A stretch of 64,000 bases of DNA from contig PDHQ01000025.1 of assembly GCA_003339415.1 (NCBI GenBank), positions 186,001 through 250,000 on the forward strand, in the 5' to 3' direction. The notes beneath the pieces are model-generated. The model ran no database searches and was not told where the DNA came from. It was given only the letters and a program-made list of their open reading frames with translations. This stretch comes from Ophiocordyceps camponoti-saundersi (nom. inval.) (taxonomy: Eukaryota; Ascomycota; Sordariomycetes; Hypocreales; Ophiocordycipitaceae). Shown piece by piece: positions 23,270 through 34,329 of this stretch (positions are counted from its first letter, which is position 1; every line of letters begins with the position of its first letter). The position numbers and the translations under genes are program-made.

Positions 23270-25900
23270 GGAATCTTGGCTCTTTAGAGGAGCATGGAGT
23301 GGTTCCTTCTAATCTTCCTTGGAGATGATGGACGAAATCTTCACTTCTTTCGGCATTTGATTCTCGAATTCTGTTGCCGGCGTTGATAAGAATGCGTCTT
23401 GGATCGACATACCATCTTCGATGTGGTTCACCGGTGCTGGGAATCTTTGTTCGACACAGCCTAGTCTCGAGGATTTCACTTACGAGGCTTGGACGTACAC
23501 ACTCGCATGGAGATTGTTGACGAAACTTACTTATGTCGGTGATCGATTCTTCAACTCTGTTTCCAGTGGACGAGAAAGTCTCCTTTTATCGGCAGATCAT
23601 ATTTGATGTGGTTTACAGTTGTTGGGCTTTCCATATTCGAATCTCGAGGATTTCACCTACGAGGTTTGAACATACACACTCGCTTGGAGATTGTTCACGA
23701 AACTTACTTCTGTCGGCATCCGGACATGTTGCCGGATGTAGATGACACGCTTCTTTGATCGAAACACTGGATTCGATGTGGTTTATACTTGATGGAATTC
23801 CTGGCTCGAAACAGCCGAGTCTCGAGGCCTTCACCTGTCCCGATGAGATTGTCCACGAAATGTCCTTCTGTCGGACTCTGATTCTCGATTCTTGAACCCG
23901 GTTGTCGAGCCTTCCCATCTGCGTTCTGCCAGCTGGCAGACGCCAACTGCACTGCGGAAATTCTAGCCCTACCTTTCCCTTTTCACTCGCTCCTCTCGTC
24001 TCAGTTTCTCCATCCCCTCACACCATTGCAGACTTTCCTTCCTTTCTCGACTCTTATTGCCTCACAGCTCATGCTATGCCTGAAGAGCTCTTCATACCTT
24101 CACGCTCGAAACCCAGCCTCGGAACCCACCCATCACGGCCATGCCTGTCACCATTTTCAACAGGCTCTACAGACGAGAACCATCGAAGGGCCATAAGAGC
24201 CATGCCCGCAGCCTCGGCTCAGACTTCCCCAGCACAGACTTCTCCAGCCCAGACTGCCCCGGCTCAGACTCAATCCTCTGCTAGGAGAAGGGTTGTCGCT
24301 GCAGACACTAAAAATGCGTCTCAGATCGATACCATGATCAACTACATTCGCCGCTTTTGGGAATCCTGGCTTTACACAGCCGAGAATCGAGGATTTCACT
24401 TGAAGCCTCCTGAGGACATTGTAAACGAAACTTCTGTCGGAATTTGATGCTCGACTCCTGCCGACTGAGTCATTGAGAATGCGTCTTGGATCGACCACCT
24501 GCGTCGATATTTTCCGCTGTCGCCATCTTGGCTTTATGGCGCAGAGCGCAAAGCTTCCCGATCAGAGATATCAAACTTGTGCCGGAATTCTATGGGAATG
24601 CCACTGAGATCGGCTACAGGAAACAATGAGCACCGCTGCTGGCAACTTCGCTTTGTATAGTCGAGCAGAGAGGTTTATACCTGCGCTTACGGGGAACGAC
24701 GAGAGGCCCAAATCCTGTTGCGGAATTCTACGAGAAAACCACTTCGATCGACCACAAGCGACATCTACTGTGTCCTGGCTCTATGGCGCAGAGCATAGAG
24801 GATTTCACCTGCGGTTACGGGGGCTCCCTGACGAGAGATCCAAACATGTGCCGGAATTCGATGGGTTGACGAAGCACTGCAGAGTGAAGTGCCATCTGTG
24901 AGAGTAGCAGGGTGTCCGAACGACTCAGAAACCCCATACTTCCCACAAGCAAAGACTGGCGAAGTGAGCCATAAGAGCATGCGACAGCTCATGCGTTTTC
25001 AAACGCCTCAGAAGCTACCCAAATCGGCACTTGATCTCCATCTACTCAGCTGTCCCTCAAACGAAGAAGCCTATGACAGAGGACGTGCGGAGGGTTATCA
25101 CGTCATTCTTTACTTCAGACGCCATGGCTTTCGAAGAGGCTAAGAAACACCTTGCACAGACAGACTTCGTAAGGTGGATTGAGTTGATATAATCCGACTT
25201 CACGCCACGTTCACGTCACCGTTTGAGAACACCTAAGATCGGCCGCAGGGAACAACGAGGACCGCCGTGGGCATCCTGGCGCTACACAGCCGAAAGGAGG
25301 GGTTTCCACCTGCGTTTACGGGCGAACGTTGACGACTGTTCCAGCAGCTGATGAAACAATCGATCATCGAGAGAATCGGCCACAGGAATCGACAGTTACT
25401 GCGATGGGTATCCTGGCTCTACGGTGAGGAGCAGAGAGACTTTCAACTCAAGTTACGGACGAACCCTAAGGAGGGACTCTGAACCTGTTCCGTGAGTCGA
25501 TAAGACTGCGTTGGAGATCGGCCACAGGAGATGATGAAGTTTGCCGCTGTTACCAGCCTGGCTTTATACAGCCAAACAGAGAGGTTTTCACCTGCGGTTC
25601 CGGGACAACCCTGACACGAGACCCGAATATGATTCGGGAGTCGACGGGAATGCAACTAAGAACGGAAGGAAGGAGACCATCAAGTTTTCAGTGGTTGGCA
25701 TCTTGAAGATGTCTCTGCGCCGCCGAGGAGCGAATATCCCACCACGCGACAGCATCTTAAAGAGGGACCCAGAACTTGGTACGTGAGTCGACGAGAAGCG
25801 ACTAAAATCGGCCACAGGAGACGGTAAAGTTTACCGCTGTCTGCATCCTGGCTTTTCACAGCCGAAAATAGAGGATTCCTCCCAACGGCCCTCTCATCGC
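23270..25900 (+). repeat. Long degenerate tandem array, ~140-177 bp units, about ten copies
   Basis: A core related to GAGGATTTCACCTGCGGTTA recurs near 23470, 23647, 23824, 24388, 24668, 24797, 25297, 25435, 25578 and 25868. Flanking pieces also repeat: 'TCCTGGCTTTACACAGCCGA', 'GATCGGCCACAGG' and 'CGTCTTGGATCGAC'. In many units the plus strand reads a similar peptide around SWLYTAExRGFHLRLR. Early spacings are 176-177 bp, late ones 137-145 bp or multiples. The array is interrupted near 23930-24300 by the palindrome-plus-pyrimidine module. Confidence 0.7.
23937..24080 (+). repeat. Palindrome-plus-pyrimidine module, copy 2
   Basis: The perfect palindrome TGCCAGCTGGCA at 23937-23948 is followed by a GCCAACTGCACTGC block and CT-rich DNA to an ATG at 24076. 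It sits inside the 23.3-25.9 kb array, which suggests insertion into the array or a shared origin. Confidence 0.45.
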
Positions 25901-26379
25901 CCGGGCGAGGTGTTCAACTGGACGTTCACCTTCTCCCAGTGCATACCGCATCTGGTGGTCAACGGCACGACTTGTTGCAAGCGAGAGTCTCGAATCACAA
26001 ATCATCAACCAGAGGTAATTTCACTCGCACCTTTGGGAACTCCTCCGACGAGGAGTCCGAATTCTGTTGCGTAAGTGGATGAGAATACGTCTAAGATCTG
26101 TACGGATCGAGGGGTTTACTGCTGTTGGTATCTTGCTTCGACATTTCGTCGCGGAGACTGAATTTTTCTTGAACTTTGGGAGATTACCTACCTTTCGAGG
26201 GGTGTTCGATCGGTAACTGACTTGATGGCCGTGGCATAAGATAGAGGCTTGTTTTCTTAGCTAAAGCAAGGCCAGTATTTAATTAACTTATTGGTCTGCT
26301 ACAGACGACCTCTGAGGGAAGTGACGTCGATGGTGCAGGTGACTCTGATGTGAAAAGCGAGGATTGAAACTCGTCAGAC
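25901..26379. other. Gene-free spacer between two tandem arrays
   Basis: No coherent frame; AT-richer near 26250-26290. Confidence 0.3.
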
Positions 26380-26850
26380 TAAATAGCTTCGACCTGGGCA
26401 AGTCTTTAAACTGCACCAAGGGGAGGACAACATACTGGTCAGCCTTTATTGTGGTGAAGATGACTCTGATGCGACAACTCAGGATGAAACCTCGTCAAAG
26501 CATACAACAACTTCGACCTGGACAAGTCGATAAACTGCACATAAGGGAGGACAGCATACTGGTCAGCCTTTTTCTTGGAGAAGACGATTCTGATGCGATA
26601 ACCTAGGATGAAACCTCGTCAAACTAGGTAAACAACAACTTTGACCTGGGCAAGTCGATAATCTGCATCCAGCCGAAGACAAGATACTGGTCAACCTCCA
26701 TTGTGACGAAGACGACTCTGACGTGTTAAACAACTATTAAAACTCGTCGTCAAACTGGGAAACCAACTTCAGCCTGGGCAAGTCAATAACCTTGCAACCA
26801 TGAGAGGACAAGATACTGGTCAGCCTTTATTATGGTGAAGATGACTCACA
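26380..26850 (+). repeat. Tandem array, ~125 bp period, four copies
   Basis: The core CTTCGACCTGGGCAAGTC recurs near 26388, 26511, 26638 and 26769. Each is followed by 'GATAAACTGCA', 'GGAGGACAACATACTGGTCAGCCTTTATT' and 'GAAGATGACTCTGATG' blocks. Spacings are 123-131 bp, so copies change frame. Two more copies lie at 27350-27540. Confidence 0.75.
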
Positions 26851-27345
26851 TGTGATGACCGAGAACGACGGAATCTCCCCCTTGCACCTCAGCGGCGCGA
26901 GAGAGGTTGTCGAAGCCAACACTGCGACTAGAGATGCTATCGGTGGGCAGGATAATATTCCAAGCCATAGCGGAAAGTGTTGAACGCCGGGCAGAGGCTG
27001 AGACCGTGAAGAAGGGCGAGGCCGATGATAAAAAAGACAAGCAACGAGGATCAACGAGCTCCAGTCGCAAGAGAATGAACAGCCTATCGCTGCGACCAGC
27101 GTTGAGCGGGAACGCGTAGCGACCGCCAACAGCGACGATAACCGCGAAATGGCTTGAGAAGTTAAAACAGGAGAAGAAAACGAGACTCGGTACGACAAGT
27201 GCGTTGGCAGGCTCATGAACAACCGGTTACTCGCGCAGAGGTATTTTACGGCTTTCAGCACAGCGCTGTACCTCACCAGGGGCGCTGGCAGGATTCTAAA
27301 TACTGACGAGGTCCAGCTCCTACTGACGGTGGAAAATCGTCATAT
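26851..27345 (+). other. Coding-like insert splitting the ~125 bp array
   Basis: Between the two blocks of the 125-bp family sits unrelated DNA whose plus frames read as charged, coiled-coil-like protein (NELQSQENEQPIAATSVERE at about 27053-27112, then RYDKCVGRLMNNRLLAQRYF). Stops interrupt it. It may be an insertion or the non-repeat part of the original gene. Confidence 0.3.
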
Positions 27346-27349
27346 TCAA

Positions 27350-27540
27350 CACCAACTTCGACCTGGGCAAGTCGATAAACTGCGGAGATGAGAGGACAGG
27401 ATACTGGTCAGCCTTCATTACGGTGAAGATGAGGCTCTTGTCTCAACCGAGGATGAAAATCGCCATATTAAACACCAACTTCGACCCGGGCAAGTCGATA
27501 AACTGCGACCAAGGGAGGACAATATTCTGATCAGCTAGGA
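27350..27540 (+). repeat. Two further copies of the ~125 bp repeat
   Basis: ACTTCGACCTGGGCAAGTCG near 27355 and ACTTCGACCCGGGCAAGTCG near 27478, 123 bp apart, with the same downstream blocks as the 26.4-26.85 kb copies. Confidence 0.75.
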
Positions 27541-27579
27541 TCTACATCTTCAGTGAACCGTTGGCCGTTCATCACCCTT

Positions 27580-29070
27580 CACATGAGGCGCCTAGAATGC
27601 GTCTTTGATCGGAGGCGGGAGCCGAATCTGCTTAAAGATGCTCGGCTCTTGTTGCAAAGGCGACCAGAAAATACATTGGTAGCAACCACCGATACCTTTC
27701 TCTTCCTCGTCAAGCGGATCTTCACTTTCACCATCTACCATTCACCTTTTATCCTCAGGCACCCATCTCTCGCCTCAGCCTCTCACCCACCCATCTCTCG
27801 TCTTTCACTTCCACATCTGCAAACTCCTCCTTTCTTCTCTTCAGCTCGCTGGAAGTTGACTCACCGTATTCGGATCGACAGAAGCATGATCGACGGCGCG
27901 AGTCGAATCTGCTGCAGTGTTTTCGAAACCCATCGAACAAGGCGCTTAGAACGCGTCTGAGGTCGGCGACGCGAGCCGAATTTGTCAAGATGAGCTCGGC
28001 TTTTACCGAACGACACGTGCAGAGTGAAGCTCGAGCTGATTCTGCTTCTATACTCTCGACACCCATCGCCAGGTGACAAAGACCATGGCCGAGGAAAAAC
28101 CCAGTCGGCGTTTCATTTGGTGCACCAGGGCACACTGGAGGCAACAACCTAGGTGCACGAAGCCTTCGTTCGTTACAACAATCAGACGAGAGCTGCTGAG
28201 GAAAACAGTGAAAAAGCATGCTCGTGGATTAAAGCAAAAAAAGAAGAAAGAAGATAAGTTAGACGATATCTTCGTCTCAGAAGGGGGATTTTGGCAGAGG
28301 AGCCGCAGTCCAGCGCACTGGGGCGTCGAGCAGATGTTGCTTATGAGTGTTGATAAACGACCCAGGACTGTAAAGCACCGATCGTCACACCTTTTCGAAT
28401 GAGGCGCTTAGAATACGGTTGAGGTCCGCAACTCGAGCTCGACTGGAAGAAGCGGTAGTCCAAGCTTGCATACTCAACGGCTTATCATCCACAAACAGAC
28501 GCATTAGACACACCGCAGCAATGGCCGTACATTCTGTTCGAACTCGACAACATACCGAGTCTGCAGCCAGATGACATTGCCAAAAGCTTCCGGCCACGAA
28601 GACTATATCGGTATTGCTGACGGCGATGGGAAGATCTACCAGCACATCTCCTTCGAGACCAGAGACCGAGTATACCTGCGCCTCCATTAGAGAAACAACC
28701 TGTCATCGGCCGTCTCAGCAAAAATCAGCACACGATTTGCTCTATACCTTGGGGAAAATCCCAACACCTTTCGAACGGAGGCGCTCAGAACGCACATTGG
28801 ATCGGCCACGATGTTCTCGACACCTATCGAACAAGATGCACATCATGCGTCTTCTTAGATCAACCAAATCAGCTGAAAGAATATCGACTCTAGTCCTATC
28901 GAACACGGCGCCTAAAACGCAACTGAGATCCGCAACTCGGGCCAAGATTGCCTGAATATCCTCAACTCCCCTTCGAAAGATGCAATCAGAGTGCATCTTC
29001 TTCAACCAGCAGAGTGACAGACCTACCTCTTCAACGCGTCGCTCAGAACGCGTCTTCGACTGACAGCACG
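27580..29070. repeat. Degenerate repeat family with ~65 bp core, about eight copies
   Basis: A core like TTCGAACAAGGCGCTTAGAA, with following 'CGC...GAGGTCGGCGACNCGAGC', occurs near 27583, 27930, 28387, 28757, 28819, 28894, 28962 and 29020. The last five are tandem at 58-75 bp spacing and the first three are scattered. On the minus strand three copies read ARVADLRRVLSALFD-like peptides, which suggests former coding on that strand. Confidence 0.6.
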
Positions 29071-29113
29071 TGCCGAACCCCAACTGCCACTGTCGGTCCC
29101 CTGAAGGGCCGTT

Positions 29114-29350
29114 TGCCAGCTGGCAGAGCTGCCAACCGCCAGCTGCCACTGCAAAGAAAAAAAACCCCTCCTCTTTAAAAACTCGGCTCAGCTTCTCTCT
29201 TCCTCTTCTTCCCTTATTTTTTCATCCTTTGCATCGTGCATCGTGCACCAAACATCACCTTCACCTCTCACGTTCGCCTTCATCTCTCATGTTGTGCACC
29301 ATCACTTCATCCTTTTTCATCGTGCATCATCGCCTCCTCTGAGTACCATG
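29114..29350 (+). repeat. Palindrome-plus-pyrimidine module, copy 3
   Basis: Palindrome TGCCAGCTGGCA at 29114-29125, a GCCAACCGCCAGCTGCCACTGC block, a CTTTAAAAACTCGG TATA-like string and CT-rich DNA, then ATG at 29348 opening a protein-like stretch (AAQDNYPTLKDVNPTKNA). This is the copy with the most convincing downstream coding start. It lies about 1.2 kb upstream of the copia-type relic, which would fit a 5' LTR or leader. Confidence 0.45.
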
Positions 29351-29500
29351 GCTGCTCAGGACAATTATCCGACGCTTAAGGATGTAAACCCCACGAAGAA
29401 CGCGACTATCGACATCTGGTACCAGAAGATCCGTCGACAATATGATAGGTGCAACGAATTTTTTCACGACAGCATGAAGGAGAGCTATCCTTCTCTAGGC
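29348..29500 (+). pseudogene. Short coding-like 5' end of an unrecognised protein
   Basis: From the ATG at 29348 about 50 residues read well (KNATIDIWYQKIRRQYDRCN, then FFHDSMKESYPS). The frame then enters a low-complexity CT-rich repeat. By position it might be the gag start of the copia-type element downstream. I cannot confirm this. Confidence 0.3.
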
Positions 29501-29639
29501 CTGCCTTCTTCACCCTCATATTCCATCGCCACCTTCATTCCTCTGCATCACAATCTTCCCTTCTTCATCGCTTCGCCTTCTTCGATCATGATTATCTTCT
29601 CGTCGGCATGTTTATTAAGTTTGCATCGAAATTTTCTTT

Positions 29640-29965
29640 CTTTATTCTATGGCTTATGCCTTTCTTCCTTTTCCTCCCGCGCTGTCGACTCAAAGCAAAT
29701 TGCTTCGTTCATCGGCTACCTCCTCCTCTCTTTCGTCTTCAGACGTGGAGCGAAGGGAACCGTCCTCTTTCTTATGGCTCATGCCTTTCTTTATTTCCCT
29801 TCCTACACTGTCGAGTCAACACAGTCTATCTCTTCCTCCGCTTCCTTTTCCAGACCTGGGGTGAAGCAAACCATCCTCTTTCTCCTCCAGACTGTCGAGT
29901 GCAGGCAGTCTGTTTCGCTCATGGATTTGACTTCCTCCCCTTCCTATCAACATGGTCGAGTCAAA
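29640..29965. repeat. Pyrimidine-rich tandem repeat, ~127 bp period
   Basis: TATGGCTTATGCCTTTCTT (29648) and TATGGCTCATGCCTTTCTT (29774) start two copies. A 'CTGTCGAGTCAA' element recurs at about 29681, 29809, 29890 and 29950, so later copies are shortened. All frames across it are Ser/Leu/Phe-rich and probably not coding. Confidence 0.55.
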
Positions 29966-30508
29966 GCAGACTGTTCTTCATCTCCGAGCCTCATCGTCAG
30001 TCACCATTGACATCTTCCATCAACATCTCGCAGATCTCCATCCCAAATGAACTGGGAGACGGAAACGAAACCGGCTATTTAAAAAGCGATCTGCCTTTAT
30101 TCGAGATGGCTGCAACGCACAGCTCTTGTCGACAGCTTACCTGCTGTTCAGCAGCAACAGCGCAGCGCTCCTCTTCCCAAGGCAGAACTCGAAGCTGTGA
30201 AAGGCTATCTATGGCCTCGCATCCACGCACCCAGCATCACCTTCCTTCATCATTTTCGACATTTCAAAGGCAATAGAGATACTCTATGGTATAAACCTTT
30301 TGCTATGCCCAACCAAATGGAGCTCGTCAAGGTGCAACACCCATACCCAACGCATGGAACGAGCCCAGGAATCAAGAATAGGTTCGCTTCCTGCTGGAAG
30401 AGCAAGCGACAGAATAGTGAGCAGGTTGACTGATTCCTCTACGCCTTTTTCTCCTTTCTCTTCCCTGTTTCTCTTTCCACTCGCATCAAATGCGAGTTCG
30501 CATTTTCT

Positions 30509-31048
30509 TTGATCGCCACAGAAATGCATCCTCGCCAATCTCCTTTCCAAACGGATCGCGGGCGACTCATGCATCGGTTGCTTCATAATCCAGCCAAGAG
30601 AGATATATCATCGACGTCTTGCAAAACACCATCTGGTCGAAGAAGATGTGCAGGAATGGCTGCGGCTCTTGGAGTCAGAGGCCGGGCCAGAGGAAGAGAC
30701 CAAACAAATTATAAGGGAAGAAGCTCTTCGCCCGCACCTGTGACGACGAAAGGTTATCATCTCGATTGCGGCTGTTTTGTGCATCCCGAAAAGAAGCAAC
30801 GTCATGCAGAAGATCAGTGCTGGGCTTTACACCCAGAACTTCGGCCTCCCAGGAATCAATATCAGCAGCAAAAGCAGATCACAGCCTGTGAGGCTATCAC
30901 GAAAACGTACGACTTGATGGCCGCCGACAGATGCGTTGAACGTGACGACGTTATTTATGATTCGGGCGCTGGAGGCCATATTTTCAACGACCTCAAAATG
31001 GTTCATCACGATGGGCGAAAACACCGTTCTCAACACTTTCGCTTTTAA
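30509..31048 (+). mobile_element. Copia-type retrotransposon relic: zinc knuckle and protease
   Basis: The plus frame contains a degraded CCHC-like knuckle (DCGCFVHPEKK, then QCWALHPELRPP) followed by an aspartic protease signature (VIYDSGAGGHIFND). Knuckle followed by 'W/Y-D-S-G-A-x-x-H' is the order at the gag-protease junction of Ty1/copia elements, and the CW-LHPELRP wording is, from memory, typical of fungal copies. The frame stops 18 codons after the protease motif. Frames to 31560 show no clear integrase or reverse transcriptase, so the element is truncated or too decayed to see. Confidence 0.6.
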
Positions 31049-31944
31049 AAGGCCATCCAAACACACAGTCACGATGTTCGGAAGCTCCCTGAATAGTCAA
31101 ACCGTGGCCGGCGGATGAGTCGTCTGGCTTGTTACGAGATCTATGTGGGAAGCCTGAATAACTGACAAAAGTGACACCAAGAGTGGAATCTATCTGGGAA
31201 TCACCAACGCGACCCGGGCTTGGTATCCGGCGACCTATCCACTACAACTTAAGCATCTCGTCGAACTGATCAATAATGTAACAAGGTTCCTCGAAATCAT
31301 CATCATTGACTCAGCATTCGACTTCCAAGAGTTGGCTCTGGAGATTGCGAACCTCAACCGGGACATGTTATTATTTTCGATGCTCTTTCGACATTCGATA
31401 TACTCTATTGCAACTTCTTTTGCAAACAGATTGCAGACGATGCCTGCATCTGGCACACAAAAATCCTGAGAAGAAGAGTAAGACCTATTCTCTTCAACAA
31501 CCTCACTCGTTCGCTTCAGCCTTCGTCGAGGTTAAAAGCCATTCACCTGGGAAATTTCACTGAGGAGGCCTCTCTAGTATCGATCTCGTCGACATTCAAG
31601 ATTCTTCGCCGCCATTAGCAATTGAGATGCGACACGATGGGTCGTTGTCTTCGTTAATAAGCGATAGTTAACTAGGAAAGAAGATGTCTTTGCCAACCAG
31701 AGCATATGCGGAGGGCACTGATGTGCTGCATCGAGTCTTGCTTCATCAAGTCACCGTATCGACGATTTCATAACGTTGTGTTGAAGCCGGTCGCACAACC
31801 CCAAGAAGAGAAACAGACTAGAGGATGACAGGAGACATAGATGAGTTTTAACCTCTGTTTGCTGGACTTGGGCTGAGAGTGCCCATGTTATATCGGCAGT
31901 TTACGGATTTGACGGCTGCGAAAGACGTCGGTATCGGACTGACT
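31049..31944. other. Decayed stretch after the copia-type relic
   Basis: Short frames near 31230-31450 look partly protein-like (LKHLVELINNVTRFLEI), but I cannot match them to the expected integrase. No repeat is seen. Confidence 0.25.
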
Positions 31945-32145
31945 AAAGCAGAGAAGGCATTCGAGAACTGGGAAGAAGGCAGAGGCATTCGAGAATCGGG
32001 GATGCAGAAGTGGCATTAGAAACCCGGAAAAGCAGAGGAGGCACTCGAGAATCGGTGAGGCAGAAGAGACGTTCAACAACCGGAGAAGCAGAAGAGGCGT
32101 TCGAAACTCTGAAAAGCAGAGGAGGCCTTCGAGACCCGGAGGGTA
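31945..32145. repeat. Minisatellite, ~30-33 bp period, about seven copies
   Basis: Variants of AAGCAGAGGAGGCATTCGAG repeat through the stretch with 'AACCCGGA' or 'AATCGGGG' joins. Unit length varies because of small indels. Reading the minus strand gives a Leu/Phe/Ser-rich repeat, the plus strand a Glu/Ala/Arg-rich one (KAEEAFET); frame is not kept across the array. Confidence 0.7.
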
Positions 32146-32980
32146 ATCATGTCGAGCAAGCCATCTTCTCACCAGAGATCCTTCATCTTCATCGATCATC
32201 GAGCTGGCGCCATCCGCCTCTTTATCAACCTGGTCGCACCAAATGCACTGCAAAGTACCAGGGGTGATTCTCAACGGTAACAACTTCTTCAAGGACGGGA
32301 AGGTCTTCACTTATCTTCTTGGCCATTTTCACCTCCGTTTCGAGCAGGGTGAAGTAGGTGAACACTTCACCCGATATGGAGAGATTTCAGAATGGTGGTA
32401 TATGGCTGGTGGAAGAGGCGTCAGTCAACGCAGGGTGCCGACGGTGGAAGAAGGAAAGCTCACCAGCCTGACATGATTTCTCAGTTTCGAAGATTCGTTC
32501 GCTTTGACGATGGCTGCGGACAATAAGGATTCCGCCAAGTTCCCACGACGAATGAACTCTGCGGCAGCACAAGATCGGAAGTCAGCAGTGTCTTGAATAG
32601 GTCCAGAAGACGTTTGTCCAAAGACGAAGAATCTCTGGCGCCAGAAGCCATCGTGGATTGCCGGGCTTAAAGTCAGTACGGTCCTGAATTCAGGTTCTGA
32701 CATGGAGGCAGCGTTGTGCCATCTGGCGCTTCAAGGTAACCTGCATCAGCTAAAGCAGTGGTTGAGAACCGGGCTTCTATACGACTCCATCTTCATCGAA
32801 AGAACGAATTGCTGGTCGAACAGAATCTTCAACAAGTTCTCAGTCAAGCTGTCGTTTCGTCAGCGAACACACCTTTGACGATGTCACCAATCTTGTCGAA
32901 ACTCGATTCCAGATCGGCCGTATTTACAAAAGAGGCCTGGATTACATTCTTCACACACATCTTCCATTACATGGATTCAG
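32146..32980. other. Gene-free stretch
   Basis: Only short chance-like or weakly protein-like frames are present. No repeat recognised. Confidence 0.3.
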
Positions 32981-32981
32981 A

Positions 32982-33835
32982 AGCTGATTGACTACAGCGA
33001 TGTTTCTTTACCCTTCGTTGTTGTTATATGGGTGCAGAGGATTCATACCCTTTAACAGTTAGACACCCTGTTTCACACAACGGTTTGGGCTCGACAACGG
33101 CAAAGGTGAAGACGTTATTCCACCCATACGATGCTCTATGCCTTTTGCACCCTTTTTCCTTCTCAACTTCACAACTCCACCATCGCGCATCACAACTTGC
33201 ATCAACCGCCACGCCACCCACAACGCCCGAAAGGGCATGCATCACCATTTTTCGTGCATCTCAATATCCCATCTATTTCATCGTGCCTTTTTTTTTGTCT
33301 TCTTCATGATGACGCCTCAACTGGGAAAAAAAAACGTCCAACTCCATCAAAGCAGCTGGCCAAGATTCCGAGTTAAACAAAAACGTCAAGAAAGGCTTCA
33401 AAAGATCACGATGATCATCTGGCTTACGATTTCATCCATACGGTGATGATGATTTCATTGAATACAGCGACATTCTCGACTCTTCGTTTGTCGTTACGTG
33501 GGTGAAGAGGATTCATATCCCTCGACCATCGCACACCTATTCGGGAGAAACAGCGGCGGAGGGCGAATACTATATTTCACCTGTTTCCCCTACTTGGATG
33601 AAGATTTAATCGACTACAGCGATATTTTTCTTTCACCCGCCTTTGTCGTCGAACGAGTCTAGGAGGCTCTGGTTATTCGACTCTCACCTCTTTGCCCGGA
33701 ACCAGCGGCCAAATCTGATGCGATATTTTTCACCCTTTTCTTATACGGAGATGAAAGACGAGATCAACTATAGCGTTTTTCTCAACCGCTGTCTGTTCTT
33801 TATAGGTCCAGATTCCCCATATCCCTCAACCAACG
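32982..33835 (+). repeat. Four diverged repeats around a 'GACTACAGCGAT' core
   Basis: Copies start near 32982, 33450, 33605 and 33760. Each reads GATTxxATxGACTACAGCGAT, then TTTCTTT and a 'TTCGTxGTxG' block; three also share CATAYCC. The last three are spaced about 155 bp. The first is separated by about 470 bp, which includes a CT-rich stretch (33110-33330). Confidence 0.5.
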
Positions 33836-34019
33836 CCTGTGCGGACCGAGTTATCCAGTGTGGCCACACCGGTACATGGGACACCAGAAACGGTGGCGGC
33901 AATAAAGCCACCGGAAGACTTTCGACCGCCTCCGGGTCTTATTGACCCTCCTGGAGGCGGCACCCGGTGAACGGTGCCGGGTTCTCGAGCGCTATGTGAC
34001 ATTCGGGTGCGTGCTTTGT

Positions 34020-34313
34020 TTATCGGAGAAGAACAGTTGCCCCATCGTTAATGGAGATTTCACCAATGAGCTCATTACCGGGTCCTCCTTTGGAAGGAGT
34101 ACAGATATCGTGCAGGATCGGAGTCTCCATTGGTGCGAGTTCTCCAGTCGCTGGTGATGTTTCATCAGTGAGTTTATTGCTGGGCTCTCCATGGAAGGGC
34201 GACAGATTCCAAGGATTGGACCTCTTTGGTAACAGAGACGCCATTGCTTCGACTTCTTTTTTTCCAGCCAGGACGAATCTCTTCTCTTCCAAACTCTTCC
34301 CTATCATCTTCAT
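34020..34313 (-). repeat. 102-bp direct repeat kept in frame on the minus strand
   Basis: 34030-34100 and 34132-34202 are diverged copies ('CACCAATGAGCTCATTACCGGG' versus 'CATCAGTGAGTTTATTGCTGGG'), 102 bp apart. The period equals 34 codons, and the minus-strand frame across both is open: segments NKLTDETSPATGE and NELIGEISINDGA align. This may be a fragment of a repeat-containing protein gene. Confidence 0.5.
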
Positions 34314-34329
34314 CTCTCACCACGCTTTC

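Noticed and set aside
23270..26850. CRISPR-like or other spacer-repeat array
   Set aside because: The units are contiguous, diverged and long, with no short identical repeats separated by unique spacers, and the genome is fungal.
29243..30276. Long Ser/Leu/Phe-rich frames
   Set aside because: They cross CT-rich leader and tandem repeat DNA in which stops are rare. Only the ~50 residues after 29348 look like protein.
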